DNA of 64,000 nucleotides, taken from Humulus lupulus (lineage: Eukaryota; Streptophyta; Magnoliopsida; Rosales; Cannabaceae). Shown here in pieces: positions 42,371 through 55,332 of the stretch; positions within the stretch are counted from its first letter, which is position 1, and the number at the start of each line of letters is the position of its first letter. The position numbers and the translations under genes are program-made. The DNA lies in assembly GCF_963169125.1 (NCBI RefSeq), contig NC_084795.1, positions 193,600,214 through 193,664,213 on the forward strand, in the 5' to 3' direction. The notes beneath the pieces were generated by a model. The model was not told where the DNA came from and ran no database searches. It was given only the letters and a program-made list of their open reading frames with translations.

Positions 42371-44750
42371 CTACTCCAGGATGAATTCCACTTCATTATG
42401 AGCCTTCAATTCATTGACATATCTCTTCTGAGCACCTCTGCTCGTGCCAGCCAAATGGGGGCCACCGGAGATTGTTGATATCTCTCCCCCTATCATAGGA
42501 GGAGGGGTATCCTGATTTATCCTGGGCCCGGGCTGATTTATTGGAGCTTCTAGGACCGGCTGACTGGTAGAAACTCTGTTCCGTGCATATTGAGCCAAAG
42601 GTCCAGCTCTGATGAATGTCTCGATCTCATCCTTTAAATGCCTACAATCGTCATTGTGGCCAATGTCGTTGTGGAATTGACAGAACTTGGAAGGGTCCCT
42701 CTTGGCCTTCTGGTGCTTCAAAGGCTCCGGCTTCTTCCAGGGGAGGCTGGTAGAGTTGGCTAGGAAAAAGTGTTCCCTAGTGTTTGTGAGCTCAGTATAA
42801 GTTGCATAGACTGGCTTAAATTTTTCCAAGGGCTTGTTCTTCTTTTGACCGTGCTGGCCGCCCTCGCTGCTCCCTTTTCTCTTGCCTCCACCCCCTTGGT
42901 TATTCTGTGTAATGGTTCGAGTCATTTTCACGACATCCGTTCCCACTCCAACAGGCTGATCAGGGGCTTGGCTGGTTCCCTCGACCGACGCTCGCGCCTC
43001 TTCCAGGTTTATCTATCCCTGGGCCTTGTTCAGGAATTCATCGACGGTGCTGACACCTTTTCTCTGTATCTCTTTCCATAGCCCGCCTCCCACGAGGATT
43101 CCAGTCCTCTAGGCCATAAGCTTGGAACTATCGTCTGCGTCCCTGGCTCGAACCACGACGTTTGCAAACCTGCTCAGGTAAGCTTTCAAGGGTTCCTCGG
43201 GCTGTTGCTTCACGTTTGCCAGGGTGTCAGCTTTGACGCGGGCAGCCAGAGAAGCTTGGAACGCCCTCTTGAAGTTAGCAGAAATTTTTTTCCACGAGCT
43301 GATCGACTGCTTTTTACACTGCTTGAACCATTGCCTGGCTAGCCCAGTCAAGGTGGAAGGGAATATCAAACACCTTAGCTCGGGGCCGATGTTGTGGGCC
43401 ATCACCAGGGTGTTGAATATACCCAAATGATCCGACGGGTCTCCATCTCCATCAAACTTAGACAAGCGGGGCATTCGGAAACCCGATGGATACGTCGTGG
43501 CTGCTATGCTGGGGGCGAAGAGCTCGAGTTCGTCCCCCGAGTCATATTCGTCTTTTTCCTTGTTTGACAAGAGCTTCTTCATCAGCTCCTCCGTCTAAGC
43601 TAAACGCTTTAGGGTTTGGTCCTTACTTCCTTGGTTATCCTGGGGTTGTTCAATAGCTCCAGTTCCATTGTAAGCATTAGGCAGGTTATTGTCCCTCCAA
43701 GCTTGGGCTTGGTTAGGTGGGACACTCCCACTGTCACGTACTTCTAAAAGAACATCCCCTCGGTGAGCATGATTACCATTTCTAGCTGGATCTCCCCTCT
43801 GTGAGTTGAGGGGATCTCGAAGGTCGGGCCTCGGGGTGGCCCGAGGGCTTTCTGCCGAACTCAAGCGATTGCGTAGGTCTTCACCGGATTTTCCACTTCG
43901 GTGGCTCCCGGTCCAGTAACTCCCGTTTGAAAAGCTCGGAGCCCGCTGCTGAGGGTGAGGATCCAAGACTTCCCCGCACGCTCGGCTGCGATGGGAATGA
44001 CCGGCAGAAGGAGGATTTCTCCGGCTGCTCCCATGAGCCAGAATGTCCTGAACTGGACGGGGAGGAGATGGGTATCTTATTGGCGATGGGAGATGCCTAA
44101 CTGGTGATGCGATCCTAGTCTCGTCCGGGCAGATCAAGTTAGGTCGCGACTACTCCACTCCACCATCCTCTGCATCCTGCGCTCGGCGGTCTGATCGTGG
44201 TGCAGGATGGCTGGCCAGAGCAGGCTGTCTCCGCGAGCTACCTCGGGCCCTTCTGGGCGTGTTCGATGAAGGAACCGAGCTAGGAGTTGAGGTTCGGACT
44301 GATCGGCTGAATTGTTGATTGACCCTAGGAAACTCCTCAAACACAGTTTCCTGGTGGTGATGTGACATGGGGTTAGAACTCAGAGTTGAGGCTCTAACTG
44401 ATTGGCTGGGCCTGGACCGGTTATCCTAGCGGGACTTATGAGTCCCACTTTGCCTCTTTCTGACGTTAGTGGCGGTTGTAAGAGGGGGTAACCGGGCCAT
44501 CGATTTGCTTGTTTGCTCTTGACAGCTGACTCCTTAACTGTATGTTATCCATCTCTATTGTCGTTAGGAAATTCAGGTTCGGATTTGGCGGCCGGGGCAC
44601 CGAACACCCAGTGTCGCCCTAGCCCATAGGCTGCTTTCCCGGTCGCTGCTGGATCTCGGGGTTTTGTTCATCGGATATGGCAGCATGGTGGGCCTCCTGC
44701 TCATCATGTTGATCCGCCTCGTTACCATGTCTCGAACGAGTAACCACCAT
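42371..44750 (-). pseudogene. gag remnant of element D
   Basis: ATG at 44750 opens MVVTRSRHGNEAD, then TAG replaces a sense codon near residue 43 and the N-terminal half is in several frames (44368-43595). The Gag core is in 43582-43109 (PRLSKFDGDGDPSDHL, LRCLIFPSTL, SWKKISANFK). The C-terminal part 42946-42371 holds the knuckle CQFHNDIGHNDDC, one residue shorter than in element A, and ends in RYVNELKAHN. Confidence 0.87.
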
Positions 44751-44796
44751 GATTAGGTTTTTGCGATACCACCAATCTAAATCCTCTCAATTAAAG

Positions 44797-44804
44797 CACC
44801 AAAC
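44797..44804 (-). other. Primer-binding site of element D
   Basis: The minus strand reads GTTTGGTGC right after the LTR, continuing into TTTAATTGAGAG. It matches the sites of elements A, B and E with one or two changes. Confidence 0.7.
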
Positions 44805-45540
44805 TGTTGACGCGGTTCTTCGCCAACAGGTAATTATACAAATAAATAGGATGGATTAGTGCTAATTAGTGAACCGTAATACAAAAATAGTTTAATTCTA
44901 GACTTGGGAAATTAATAACATGGGAAGGTGATCACTCCTTTCTTTTTAGGTGGTTCGAAGGTTAAAATCCCTCTAGTCCACCAGTCGATATTATTGATAT
45001 CTCTTGACTATTTCTTACAGAGTGTTTCTTTAAAACAATATCTCCAACCCCTTGCAATGCCCAGGGTCTTGGTATTTATAGGGAGAGGATACCTGGGTTG
45101 GCAAGGGGGTCATCCTGTGACTTCTTTACCCTTCACGTTATCTCTGTGACATTGATGATTAATTCCTAAAACCTGACAGTGAAGTGTGGTCTAATCAATA
45201 GGTAAGGAAGGATAATGGGCCGCATGGCCCAAACCAGTCATGGGATGTCTAAACACACACGTTTATACTGCGTGCTTGAGAATTCAAGAATGGAAGACAC
45301 GTGATGTCTGATATATGCACATTTACATTGCGTGGTTGTCTTTACAAGGGTTCGGGTGTCAGACCTATGCCGCATCACGAGCTTGATGTAGTGCCAACTC
45401 GTGATATCCATACCGCTGACCCGCTGCCTTCGAGTGAACTGCTAACTCTTTAATCATCTCGGGCTGGTCAGGTGGAAACCCGTAATAACAGCTCCGAGTG
45501 GACGATTTACACGTGGCAGATCAAATTAGGCCCTTTTACA
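44805..45540 (-). repeat. 5' LTR of element D (736 bp)
   Basis: On the plus strand it begins TGTTGACGCGG and ends CCCTTTTACA. It aligns to the element E LTR along its whole length, including the U3 part that differs from element A. The TATA region is TATAAATA on the minus strand near 45075-45082. Confidence 0.88.
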
Positions 45541-46248
45541 GCTTGCCGATAGCTCGTGGATATTTAGGGCATACAGTGTGCATATATGTGAATGAATGGC
45601 AACAACTGGGAATGGCGATGGCTGAGAGCGGCAAAGCCAAGAACGACAAGGGGCCGGGAGCAGCGTTTAGCACGCGGAGTGCGAGTTGCCAGGGCGAGAC
45701 CCAAAGGGATACCTGGGATACCCTCACGGTACAGACCGCAAACCTAGGGCCTGGTAAAGCGCCTGGGATGGCATGGCCGTACATGTATAGCCTGATGATG
45801 GCTTGTTTATATGTTAAGTGTTTAATATGCATATGTTGTTTGCTTGTGAGGGTTTTCTTGCTGGGCTTTGGCTCACGGGTGCTCTATGGTGCAGGTAAGG
45901 GCAAGGGGAAAGTCGACCAACCATGAGTATGGAGAGCGTGAAGTGGCGCATACATGTTTGGCCTGCCTAGCTGCCACGACCAAGAATATTATGAGAGGTG
46001 GTTGTACTAAACCTAGATTTTGTCGTTTAGCCGACTTTAATTGTATTTTTGAGTTGTAAATATTTCTAAAAAGTGTTTTGGGATCCCAAATGTTAAATGC
46101 TTTAAGATTTATAGTAAATGGAATTATTTTCAAAGTATAAGACTCTGCTTATGGTTTTACTACACTTTTGTCTAAAAACCTCAATTAGCGAGTTAATTGC
46201 ATGTTTTAAACTCACTTAGTAACGGCTCTAAGGAAGTAGGGCGTTACA
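45541..46248 (+). repeat. 3' fragment of a Tekay-like family 1 LTR
   Basis: It ends TAAGGAAGTAGGGCGTTACA, as the LTR at 1800-4120 does, and shares GGCATGGCCGT and the TTTTCTTGCTGGGCTTTGGCTCACGGGTGCTC block. The left part is cut by the element D LTR at 45540. It abuts a family 2 LTR on the right, so it was probably inserted there. Confidence 0.85.
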
Positions 46249-48155
46249 TTTACACTTAGGAAAAAAAATGGGAATTTCTCAAAAGTGTTTTGGCTAAAAA
46301 AATGTAAATTAATCTTGGTAATTATAAAATTGAGTTTAGTACGCTACATAATTATTAAGATTAATTTTGATAGTAGAAAATTAATATTTAATTGATTTTG
46401 TTTAAGAAAATTAAAAAAGGTTTCGAAACCGTAATTTTTCATAAAATGAATTAAATTATCTTTTTTAAATCAATTCAAAATTTTCTCTTAGTATCTCTTA
46501 AATTAACTAAACCTAATTATTATTTCTTATAATGGTTTATTAATCAATTAATTTAACTTAATTTATCAAAGTTTATGATTTAAGTAATATTACCTAAAAG
46601 TGTGGGATTTTCGGTAACCGATTAAAGAAAGTATAAAATTGGTATAGCATGAAAGTTTCCAAAACTATATTATCCCTACTAGGATCGATAACAAGAATTG
46701 AGTAGCAAATTTCATAAAAAGTTGACTTTCATATAACTATACCCATTGAGGGAAGTTTTATGAAATCTTTAAACATCGTTATGGCTTAAAATGTGTGAGG
46801 ACAAAAATACCCTTGGTGGGCATTTGATTGTAACATTAATGCCCGAAGTAGAATGATATTCTACTATAATGCCATAATGAATCTGAATACATTATATGTT
46901 AGTTACTTTGTTTACTAATAAGGCGGGATTCTCCGTTGGAAGATTGCCTGTGAAAAGCAAAGGACAACTTGTAATTTAGTCTATGATTTATATGTCTGGA
47001 ACATAAGTCAACTAGTATACTTCTTGCTAGAAGTAGGGCTTATATGCTAGTTAGAGAGATATGGCTCATTTAGAGGCAATGATTAGGCGACGCTTACGCT
47101 CCACTTGTGATTTTTAACGTGGACTTTTTTCATATTGTCATATAGTGCAAATGTTTTCCGGCCATTTAATGAACGTGCAAACGATTTCTGCCTTTAATAT
47201 TATTGGCCTTCCTCTTGAGTCCGTGGACGATTTCCACTTGTTGTATTATTAGGCAGACGGTTGCAACCCATTGATATGTAGCACTAACAGTTTTCGTCTA
47301 CCCAGTCATTGTGCAGGTGGTTCTTTCCCTTCTCATTATTGGTCCGGTTAGCTACCGTGACAATTGACCAGGAGGTGAGTGAGCTTGATATCCTAGGAGT
47401 TTCGATGAGTCGGTGTGGATCCACCAAGCCCATTTTTTTTGTTTGAAATTAGCATAAAAACCCTAGGTAACCGATGGTTACCGTCGAGAGGGATTCCTGA
47501 ATTTGATATCAGTGTAGAGTCTTGAGTCTCCACTGAGAATTGAGTTTAGATACAAGGGGATACCCTTGCAACTCTCGAATTTGGTTCTGGGGTCAGTTAT
47601 ATTACTGAATGTTATTTCCTGCTTCTACTTTGGTATGGAATTATTTGCTGGCTTATGTTTTAAGTTTCTGCTAAAGACAAGGCGATGCCGAAAGAACGAT
47701 TAGGCATTGTTGAATTGTTTGAATAGGGTCTGGAATTATCTAAAACCCTAAGTGTGGTAAGCTATATGTTTTGAGGACAATGACTAGGTCATTGGTTCTT
47801 ATTGTTTGTTTGTACTCTATGTTACTAGATTGATTTACTAAGTGTTTTCACTTACCTAGTTGTTCATGTTGTAGGTAAGGGAAAGGAAAAGCTGGGGCAG
47901 TAAGAGCCAGAGTTTGCCTGTAAAGTGTACATGTGGCCCGACCTTTGGGGAGTCTGCACTGTCATAATGAATATATTAATTATGTTCAAACTACTATGGG
48001 TTTATCACACTGCTTTTAAGCTTTAATGTAAATATTTTTAGTGTGTGCACACATTACGTTAAAAGTTTTTTTTATCCAGGTTTTTGAGACATTTTATAAT
48101 GTTATAAAAGGCTTTTATTCCACAAAATTAGTGTTAGTATTTTCAGGTAGCCACA
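46249..48155 (+). repeat. 3' part of a Tekay-like family 2 LTR (element I)
   Basis: Homologous in reverse complement to the solo LTR 23971-27674: both share TTACCTAGTTGTTCATGTTGTAGGTAAGG-type text near the 3' end (here 47850-47880) and ACATGTGG...CGACCTTT. The end GTAGCCACA at 48155 is a decayed GTTACA. It is followed by a primer-binding site, so it is a 5' LTR. Its 5' part is cut by the family 1 fragment. Confidence 0.75.
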
Positions 48156-48158
48156 AAG

Positions 48159-48170
48159 TTGTATCAGAGC
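48159..48170 (+). other. Primer-binding site of element I, initiator methionine tRNA type
   Basis: TTGTATCAGAGC matches the usual TGGTATCAGAGC at 11 of 12 bases and lies three bases after the LTR end. This primer is standard for chromoviruses. Confidence 0.75.
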
Positions 48171-48503
48171 TCGATTTGAGTCGATTTTATAGACAAACCC
48201 ACATGTACATCCCGCATGGTAGACCAACACTCACTATACGTATTGCTTTGAATTTGTTTTTAGTTGGGTTGTTTCTTTGTTACTCTCCTAATTTATATAA
48301 ATTGTATGTTTAGATGGCTGAGGAATCTGAAGTTGTTCACCTTGATATAATTGACCCACCCATAGTATAAACGTTAGGGTAAAAGGTTAGCTCTTATGAG
48401 ATGGAGTAGACCGAGACCCGTCAAATGTGTGGGCATGGGCTTATGGCATGGACCACATCCTTAGTGAGAGTCTCATTCTTGCCCAATTCTAGGTAACACT
48501 AGT
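48171..48503 (+). pseudogene. Leader and gag start of element I, truncated
   Basis: A leader of about 140 bp leads to ATG 48314 (MAEESEVVHLDII), which stops after 18 codons (TAA at 48368-48370). No further Gag motif is visible before the copia LTR starts at 48504. Confidence 0.55.
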
Positions 48504-50016
48504 TGTTGGGAATAGTGGCCTTAAAGCAATTGTAGTTGACAAATATTTTAAATAAAATAAATAATTGAATTGAATTATTATATATATAGACTATGTCCGA
48601 TATTATGTTGATAATATTAAGTAAATATCTGAAAATTTCAAAGTTCATCTATGTGGTCTTAATCTCATATTGGTATGAGAGGATCAAGATTGAGATAATG
48701 AACTTGAAACAGTTCGCAGTAAACTAAAGTTATGGAATCTTTACATTAATTACTGCTAGTTTGGTTCACTAGTATTATGAATACAAGTGACCTAGATCTA
48801 GGTCACTAGTGTAGTAGGACACTTTAGTAAAGGTACTTTATACATAGTGATATATAGAACTGGACCAGATGTGATTTTTTAATACTTGTTTAAACACTGT
48901 TTCATAGTATTAATCAAACACATCAAACGATGATCATATACACGATGATCTTAATCCTGAGGTTACTATGAACTCCTATATATGTCATATGATCCTTTGA
49001 TTCATGCATTAAGTTTTGTCGGAGTGATCAGACTGAAAACAATTGTTTTGGGGACTCAATGATATATATGGTTCAGGACATAGTTTAACAGATATGGAAT
49101 CTATACCTTCTCATAGATTGAATAATGGTTCCCTATTAGGTTGACTTTTGGGACTGAAGGTTATGAGTGCTCATGTTGCAAACTCGTTATGACACAACCT
49201 TAACTAGTAAAGTCAATGGTACACTAGGAACTAGATATAGTTAAAAGAGTAAAACGGTAATTTTATTCCTTTTTTAATTATGAACCGTTAATAGAGGATT
49301 AACGTTGTATGTAATGATTATATCAATGGACATTTTATTCTTTAATAAAGTACTCTATAAATGTATGTCTATAATTATCAAGAGTTCAATCTCATATTTA
49401 TAGTGGAATATTCATGAGATTAATAAATAACATTATTTAATCAAAGAGCTTTGATTAATAATCTAATATTTATTAGAGCTTGAAATTATAGTTCCATAGG
49501 TCCCCAGGGTGGCTCTATCAACACCATATCAAGGTAAAGTTGATACGAGGGTAAAACTATAATTTGGAAATTTGAGAAGAATTTTATTCTTTGGGTTAAA
49601 TATATAATTATATGATAATTGAGGTTGAATAATTAATTTAGAATTAATTATTAAAATTTGAAAATATATTTATTTATTTAAATATTAAATTTTCAAAATA
49701 TATATAATAATAAATTAATTAATTTTTTAAATTAATTATTTTATTTGAATGGGAGAAAATAAAATTAGTAAGTAAAAATAGTTTTGATTTTTTATTTTTA
49801 AGAAGGATGATGATAGTGATGATCATTAATTTGAATTTTAACTTTTGAATTTAAATGTAAATTTGAATCATGGTTGTGATCTTTTCCTTAAAAATATAAT
49901 ACCAAATTTTATGGGACATATTTATTTAAATAAATAAATAAAAGAATAAGAAAAATTTAATATTCTCTTAAAGGGAATAATGCTACACGGACTGTGCCAT
50001 GCGTGAGTGTGGTACT
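48504..50016 (+). repeat. Ty1-copia-type LTR, left part (element G), interrupted by element F
   Basis: It starts TGTTGGGAATAGTGG, typical of Angela-like copia LTRs, and is AT-rich. The phrases ACTGGACCAGATGTGA and TTATTAGAGCTTGA recur in reverse complement in the LTR at 62166-64000. It continues beyond element F at 61620. The family name is a judgement from the ends and length (about 2 kb); no coding domain accompanies it. Confidence 0.7.
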
Positions 50017-50607
50017 TGTTATCCAAAAAACTGGCATAGATGACGTGGCAAGTGATTCCCGGACACGTGGCTGACACTTGGAGGAACTCTACTAGGATGT
50101 CGACCAGAAGACACATTATGAGCAGTAGGCGGCCTAGTCTTACCTGCGACCAGTCTAGTCGATGGTTCCGCATGCAACATGATGTTTCCATAAAGATCTT
50201 TGTAAATCCCGAAATTGACTCCCACAATCTCCTGAATATCCGATTATTTAGGAAAGAATATCTGTAACAAATTCATGTAATCCCCATTGAGCCTATAAAT
50301 AGAGAAAGATAGCTCAAGGAAGGGACTTTTGGCTTTCGAATTATTTGAGACTAGAGTAATTCTATCTGAAATATTGTATTGTTCTTCAGAGGTTAGTGAA
50401 ACTCATTGAACCCTAGTTCTTTGATCACTTCTTTGACTCTCACATCAATAACAACCTAAGTGGACGTAGGTTATTACCAGATTCTGGGGCCGAACCACTA
50501 TAAAATATCGTATTCTTATTATTTTCGTCATCACGTTCTTTTCAACGCATTCATCCACGTCCAGCGTATTTTGACTCCGTGTCAGTTGACCAAAAATAGG
50601 GTCAACA
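50017..50607 (+). repeat. 5' LTR of element F (591 bp)
   Basis: Starts TGTTATCC and ends GGGTCAACA. TATA box TATAAATA at 50294-50301, preceded by GAGCC. Confidence 0.95.
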
Positions 50608-50643
50608 TTTTGGTACTCTCGTTGAGAGCTTGATTTTTCACCA
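50608..50643 (+). other. Primer-binding site and leader of element F
   Basis: TTTTGGTACTCTCGTTGAGAG follows the LTR directly. It is a variant of the TTTGGTGCTTTCATTGAGAG of the other Tat elements, sharing TTTGGT and GTTGAGAG. Confidence 0.7.
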
Positions 50644-52867
50644 TTGAAAAAACCAATGGCGAAAACTGCAAGGAAAACTGGACAGGCGGTCGCCGCTGCA
50701 CCGTCAAACCCGCCTCCTCCTGTAAGCGTGGATGAGGATGAGCCACATTTGGACTTTGAGGAGGAAGAAATGGATGACACGACACTGAAGAGTACTCTTG
50801 GGGCGTTGCATGAAGAGCTGGCCAATCTGAGGACCAGTCAGGAAAGTGCTGCCGAAATCATGGCGCGGCAGCAGCAAGAGATTGAACGGCAGCGCGCAGA
50901 ATTAAGTGAAAGGCAGGCGGAGATGGACCGTCGCTAGAGCGAAGCCACGGCAGCCCTCGAGGCAACCCTGCAATTGGCTAGGAATCAGGCCGCACCTGTC
51001 TCGCTACCTGATCAACCTGCGAATGGGCCACCCCACAGGGGTCCCAATCCTAGTCCGCCTATCCAACCCTCGAGTTCGCAAAGGCCCAAGCAGCCTCAGG
51101 TGCCTCATGACAACGTCCCACAGGACCTTGAGGCACAGCCCCCATCCCAAGCTGGTCGCGAAAATCCCCCGCATCAAAGGCAGAATAGGACCGAGCATCA
51201 GCCTCGTAGTCCTTGATGCCATAGGGGCGACGAGCGGAACCTTCCGAATAGAGGTCAGAATCCTCCTGGCAACAGGAGGAACTCAGAGTTAGGCTCTGCG
51301 GTCCGGGGTCCCCCACGACATGACAATGCACGGGGACACAACGACCAGCGCAGGCCACCCTCTAATGCTTGGGATGCTTCAGCCCGGGATGGAAATCGAG
51401 GGAACAGTCGATCCCACCATAGCCAATCAAGATTCAGAGATGGCCATGGGTATAACGAAGCCGACTCAGGCAGAGGAAATGCCGTTCGGAGGAATGACGA
51501 AAGAGGTGGAAACAGGAATCAGCCACCTCAGGATGACCAACCCGGCAGGCGGGATGCTGGGGGGCAATCCAGACAGAATAACGTCTTCAACCGGCTCGGA
51601 GCTAGCGAGCAGCGGAGAAGAGACGAGGACTTGAGGGATGTGCTCCATGATCGCCGTGAGCGGCATGGCGAGAACATCCCCCCAGCAACAGAGGCCACAA
51701 CGATTCCTATCGCTGTGCAAGCCCAGATAGATGCCCTCAACCAGGCGGTGCAACAGCTGGTCGGGGGAAGAACATCTCATATTGACCACGACAGGAGGAA
51801 AGGCACTCCTTTCGTCCAAAGGATAGCTATGCCAGAAACTCCCAGTAAGTTTAAAATGCCTACGCTTCCGAACTTTGATGGGTACGGTGACCCGGTATCT
51901 CACGTTAATAAGTTTGAGATACAAATGGACATTCAGAAAGTGTCCGAAGATGCTCGGTGCAGGATCTTCCCTGCAACACTTTCTGATGCCGCACAGGAGT
52001 GGTTTTTTAAGTTCCCTCCTGCAAGCATAGTTTCCTGGGAGATGTTCGTAAGGGAGTTCTACGGACAATTCTATGCCGATCGCGTGCATCCGACCGAGGC
52101 AAACCAGCTGGTTGAGATTCGCCAGCAGGATGGGGAATCACTGAAAGACTACATCCAGTGCTTTATGCGAGCAGAAGCTGGAGCAAAAACAGTGGGGGAT
52201 GAAGGCAAAATGATGACCATAATCGCAGGGGTTAGGCGTCGTTCCCCCCTCTGGAAGAGCCTCCGCAAAGATGGGGTTAGAACTACCCAGGAATTCTTGG
52301 ATTGGGCTGATCATTACATCAAGCTCGAAGATGCCATAGCCGATGATGAAAAGCCTTCAGGCAAGGATAAGAAGGCTGCCAAGCCCGCCAAAGCCGCCAA
52401 CGGGTCCAAACCTAACGGGAACGGCAAAGGCAACGAGAACGGTAACGGCAATGGCAAGAATGGTGGAAAACGGCCACACAATGAGCCTTCCACCTCCGAC
52501 AATAAACGAGCCAAGGGTAACCGTTATGAACCTCGGTTCACTAACTACACTGCCCTTGTTGAGTCTCGGGGAGAGGTTTCAGGCCACAAGTTCCAGTGTG
52601 CCTTATAAGAAGCCTGCCCCCATTCGAAAGGATATTTCGAAAAGAGACACTACCAAGTTCTGTCATTATCATAACGACTACGGACATGATACCAACGAAT
52701 GCAACCAGCTGAAGGACGAAATCGAGTTCCTTATTAGACAAGGACACTTGAGAAGATACGTATGGGCCTCGGGAAATTCCCAACGAGAAGCTCCAGGCGG
52801 CAACGAGCAAGCGTCAACATGCCAACGCTCGCCACCTTTGCAGCCTGCCCCCGCGGCACATTGTTAA
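50644..52867 (+). pseudogene. gag of element F, broken by two nonsense codons and a frameshift
   Basis: One frame runs from ATG 50644 (or 50656, MAKTARKTG) to 52608, interrupted only by TAG 50935-50937 and TGA 51214-51216. An N-terminal acidic and coiled-coil part (about residues 30-95, heptads with QQQEIERQRAEL) leads to a long Arg/Gly/Asn-rich stretch. The Gag core is at about 51840-52330 (PNFDGYGDPVSH, ARCRIFPATL, SWEMFVREFY). A Gly/Asn-rich linker follows. A frameshift near 52575 moves the zinc knuckle CHYHNDYGHDTNEC (about 52660) into another frame, which ends at 52867. Confidence 0.88.
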
Positions 52868-52956
52868 CCATCTGTGGAGGCCCGCACCTCGCGGGAAACA
52901 GAGGAAAGGCCAGAGAATGATACGCTCGAACTCTACGCCACGACCAGGACATCGAG

Positions 52957-53580
52957 ATGATGACTGTGGAGGACCGCGCACCAAAAAAGGCCCGATCAGA
53001 GGAGGGTAAGATAACCTTCTCTGATAGCGATGCCCAGCATATCCGGTTCCCACATTCCGATCTGCTGGTCGTGGATATCCAAATGGCCAACATGATGGTG
53101 AAGAGAGTGCTGGTCGATACAGGAAGTTCGGTGAATATCCTGTATAAGTCTTCGCTGGAACGCATGAAACTATCCGTTAAGGACCTGGAGCCTTGCAACC
53201 AAACAATATACGGCTTCTCTGGAGAGGGACTCGCCCCCGCCGGATCAATCAAACTACCAGTGACGACAGGTACAGCGCCTGCTACCAGGACATTACTCGC
53301 TACTTTTGTGGTAGTCGATTGTCCTTCGGCGTACAATGCCGTCATTGGAAGACCTATACTGGTTGACCTATAGGCCGTCATCTCTATGTGGTACTTAGCC
53401 ATGAAGTTCCCAACAGACACAGGGGTAGGACGCGTGTTGGGGAACCAGAGGGAAGCCAGAGAGTGCTACAACACCTCAGTCACAAAGGCAAAAAAGGGAA
53501 CATCAAAGAGCACTACCTCAGATAGGTTGCAAATGGCAATTGATACACAAGCCCAATCCGGTGATGAAGTCACCAAATAG
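52957..53580 (+). pseudogene. Protease of element F
   Basis: The frame keeps the catalytic Asp-Thr-Gly-Ser (53116-53127, LVDTGSSVNIL) and the GRPILVDL flap-side segment. TAG at 53371-53373 breaks it before MKFPTDTG, in the same frame to 53577, where another TAG (53578-53580) ends it. Elements A, B and D have Asn in place of the active-site Thr. Confidence 0.87.
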
Positions 53581-55332
53581 GGTGTTACCCAAAGTGAGGA
53601 TAGAGACCTAGATCCTCGCTTTGGGGATTTTGAAGAGAACGTTGGACCCGTCAAGGACTTGGAAGAGGTCCAACTCGACAAAAAAGACCCGACCAGAGTT
53701 GTGAAGGTCGGGAAAAACCTAGAGCCAACCACGAAGCATACACTGGTGGAATATTTGCGGAGGAACCAAGAAGTCTTTGCCTGGTCGCACAAAGACATGG
53801 CTGGGATAGACTCTGCGGTTATCAGCCATGTCCTAAACATAGACAAGACTTTTCCACCTGTGCAACAAAAAAGAAGGCTGCTCGATAAGGATCGATCGAG
53901 AGCCTTAAAAGAAGAAGTTGAAAGATTAAAGTAGAATGGGTTCATCAGGGTGGCATTTTATCCATCGTGGGTCTCCAATCCGGTGCTGGTTCCCAAGCCT
54001 AACGGCAAATGGCGAACCTGTGTGGATTTTACAGACCTCAATAAAGCCTGCCCAAAGGATTGCTTCCCACTCCCAAGAATCGACCAGCTGGTCGATGCTA
54101 CTGCAGGACACGAGATCCTCTCGTTCATGGATGCATACTCGGGCTACAACCAGATTAGCATGCACCCCCCTGATGAGGATCACACCAGCTTTCGAACCGA
54201 TACGGGCTTATACTGTTATAAAGTAATGCCCTTCGGACTGAAAAACGCAGGTACAACTTACCAGCGGCTAGTCAACCACATGTTTAAAGAGCTGATCGGG
54301 GTAAACATGGAGGTATACATGGACGACATGCTGGTAAAGTCCAAAAAGACAGAAGGACATGTGAAGGATTTACAAGAGTGTTTTGATGTATTGAACAAGT
54401 ACCAGATGAAACTAAATCCTCTCAAATGTTCCTTCGGAGTTGGATCAGGGAAATTTTTGGGGTTCATTGTAAATTCAAGAGGAATCGAGGCCAACCCCGA
54501 CAAGATAAGAGCCCTGATCGACATGAAATCGCCAGAAAGGATCAAAGATGTACAAAGTCTAACCAGGAGAATCGCAGCCCTAAGTAGATTTATTTCAAAG
54601 TCAATAGACAAATGCGTCCCTTTCTTCAATCTACTTAGGGGCAATAAAAAGTTTGAATGGACAGGAGACTGCGAGCAAGCTTTCCAGGCCTTGAAAGAGC
54701 ATATGGCACAGCCTCCCGTTTTATCCAAACCAATCGAAGGAGAAACTTTGTTCATTTACCTGGCAATCACTGAAGTTGCTGCTAGCGCGGTACTAGTACG
54801 AGAGGAAGAAGGCGTACAAAAAGTGGTCTACTATGTTAGCAAGAGGCTGATGGGGGCAGAACTAAGACATCCACCCATTGAAAGGTTAGCATATTGCTTA
54901 TTCCTGGCCTCAAGGAAGTTACGTCCTTACTTCCAAGCCTATTCCATCACAGTTTTAACCGACCAACCCCTTCGGCAAGTCCTCCAAAAACCGGAGGCGG
55001 CTGGGCGATTATTAAAATGGGTAGTCGAGCTAGGGCCATTCGATATAACATATTCACCGCGAGCAGCAGTAAAAGGACAAGTTTTGGCTAATCTTATTGC
55101 AGAGTTCACCGAACTCCCAGACAGCGAACAGTGTGAACAGCCCAGTGCACTTGAGCCTCAAGAGAAAGCTCCTTCCTGGAAGTTATTCACGGATGGGTCA
55201 TCCAACGAATCCCACGCAGGAGCAGGATTGATTTTGATAACGCCGGAAGGCACCGATTTCACTGCGCCATTAGGTTCGACTTCACCGCGTCAAATAATGA
55301 AGCCGAATACGAAGCACTCCTCGCTGGACTGA
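53581..55332 (+). pseudogene. Reverse transcriptase and RNase H of element F
   Basis: The frame continues with WSHKDMAGID and the finger region, with a TAG at 53932-53934. From 53935 on it is open: NPVLVPKPNGKWRTCVDFTDLNKACPKD, catalytic YMDD at 54316-54327, RNase H with VLTDQPLRQVL (about 54950), then the second RNase H start LFTDGSSNES at about 55183. A single missing base near 55250 shifts the frame, and the wrong frame stops at 55330-55332. Confidence 0.9.

Larger units (their letters stand above)
38220..45540 (-). mobile_element. Tat element D, 3'-truncated, minus strand
   Basis: Read from the right: 5' LTR (45540-44805), primer-binding site, gag, protease, reverse transcriptase, RNase H domains, integrase, polypurine-like motif and 121-bp repeats. 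It ends at about 38220 in the tandem repeats, fused to the element B RNase H remnant. The antisense gene and the 3' LTR are missing. Gag and pol resemble those of element A (for example RYVNELKAHN and the MVVTRSRHGNEAD start), but there are many frame breaks. No target duplication can be tested. Confidence 0.9.

Noticed and set aside
48159..48170. tRNA gene fragment
   Set aside because: Only a primer-binding site complementary to a tRNA end is present; no cloverleaf can be drawn around it.
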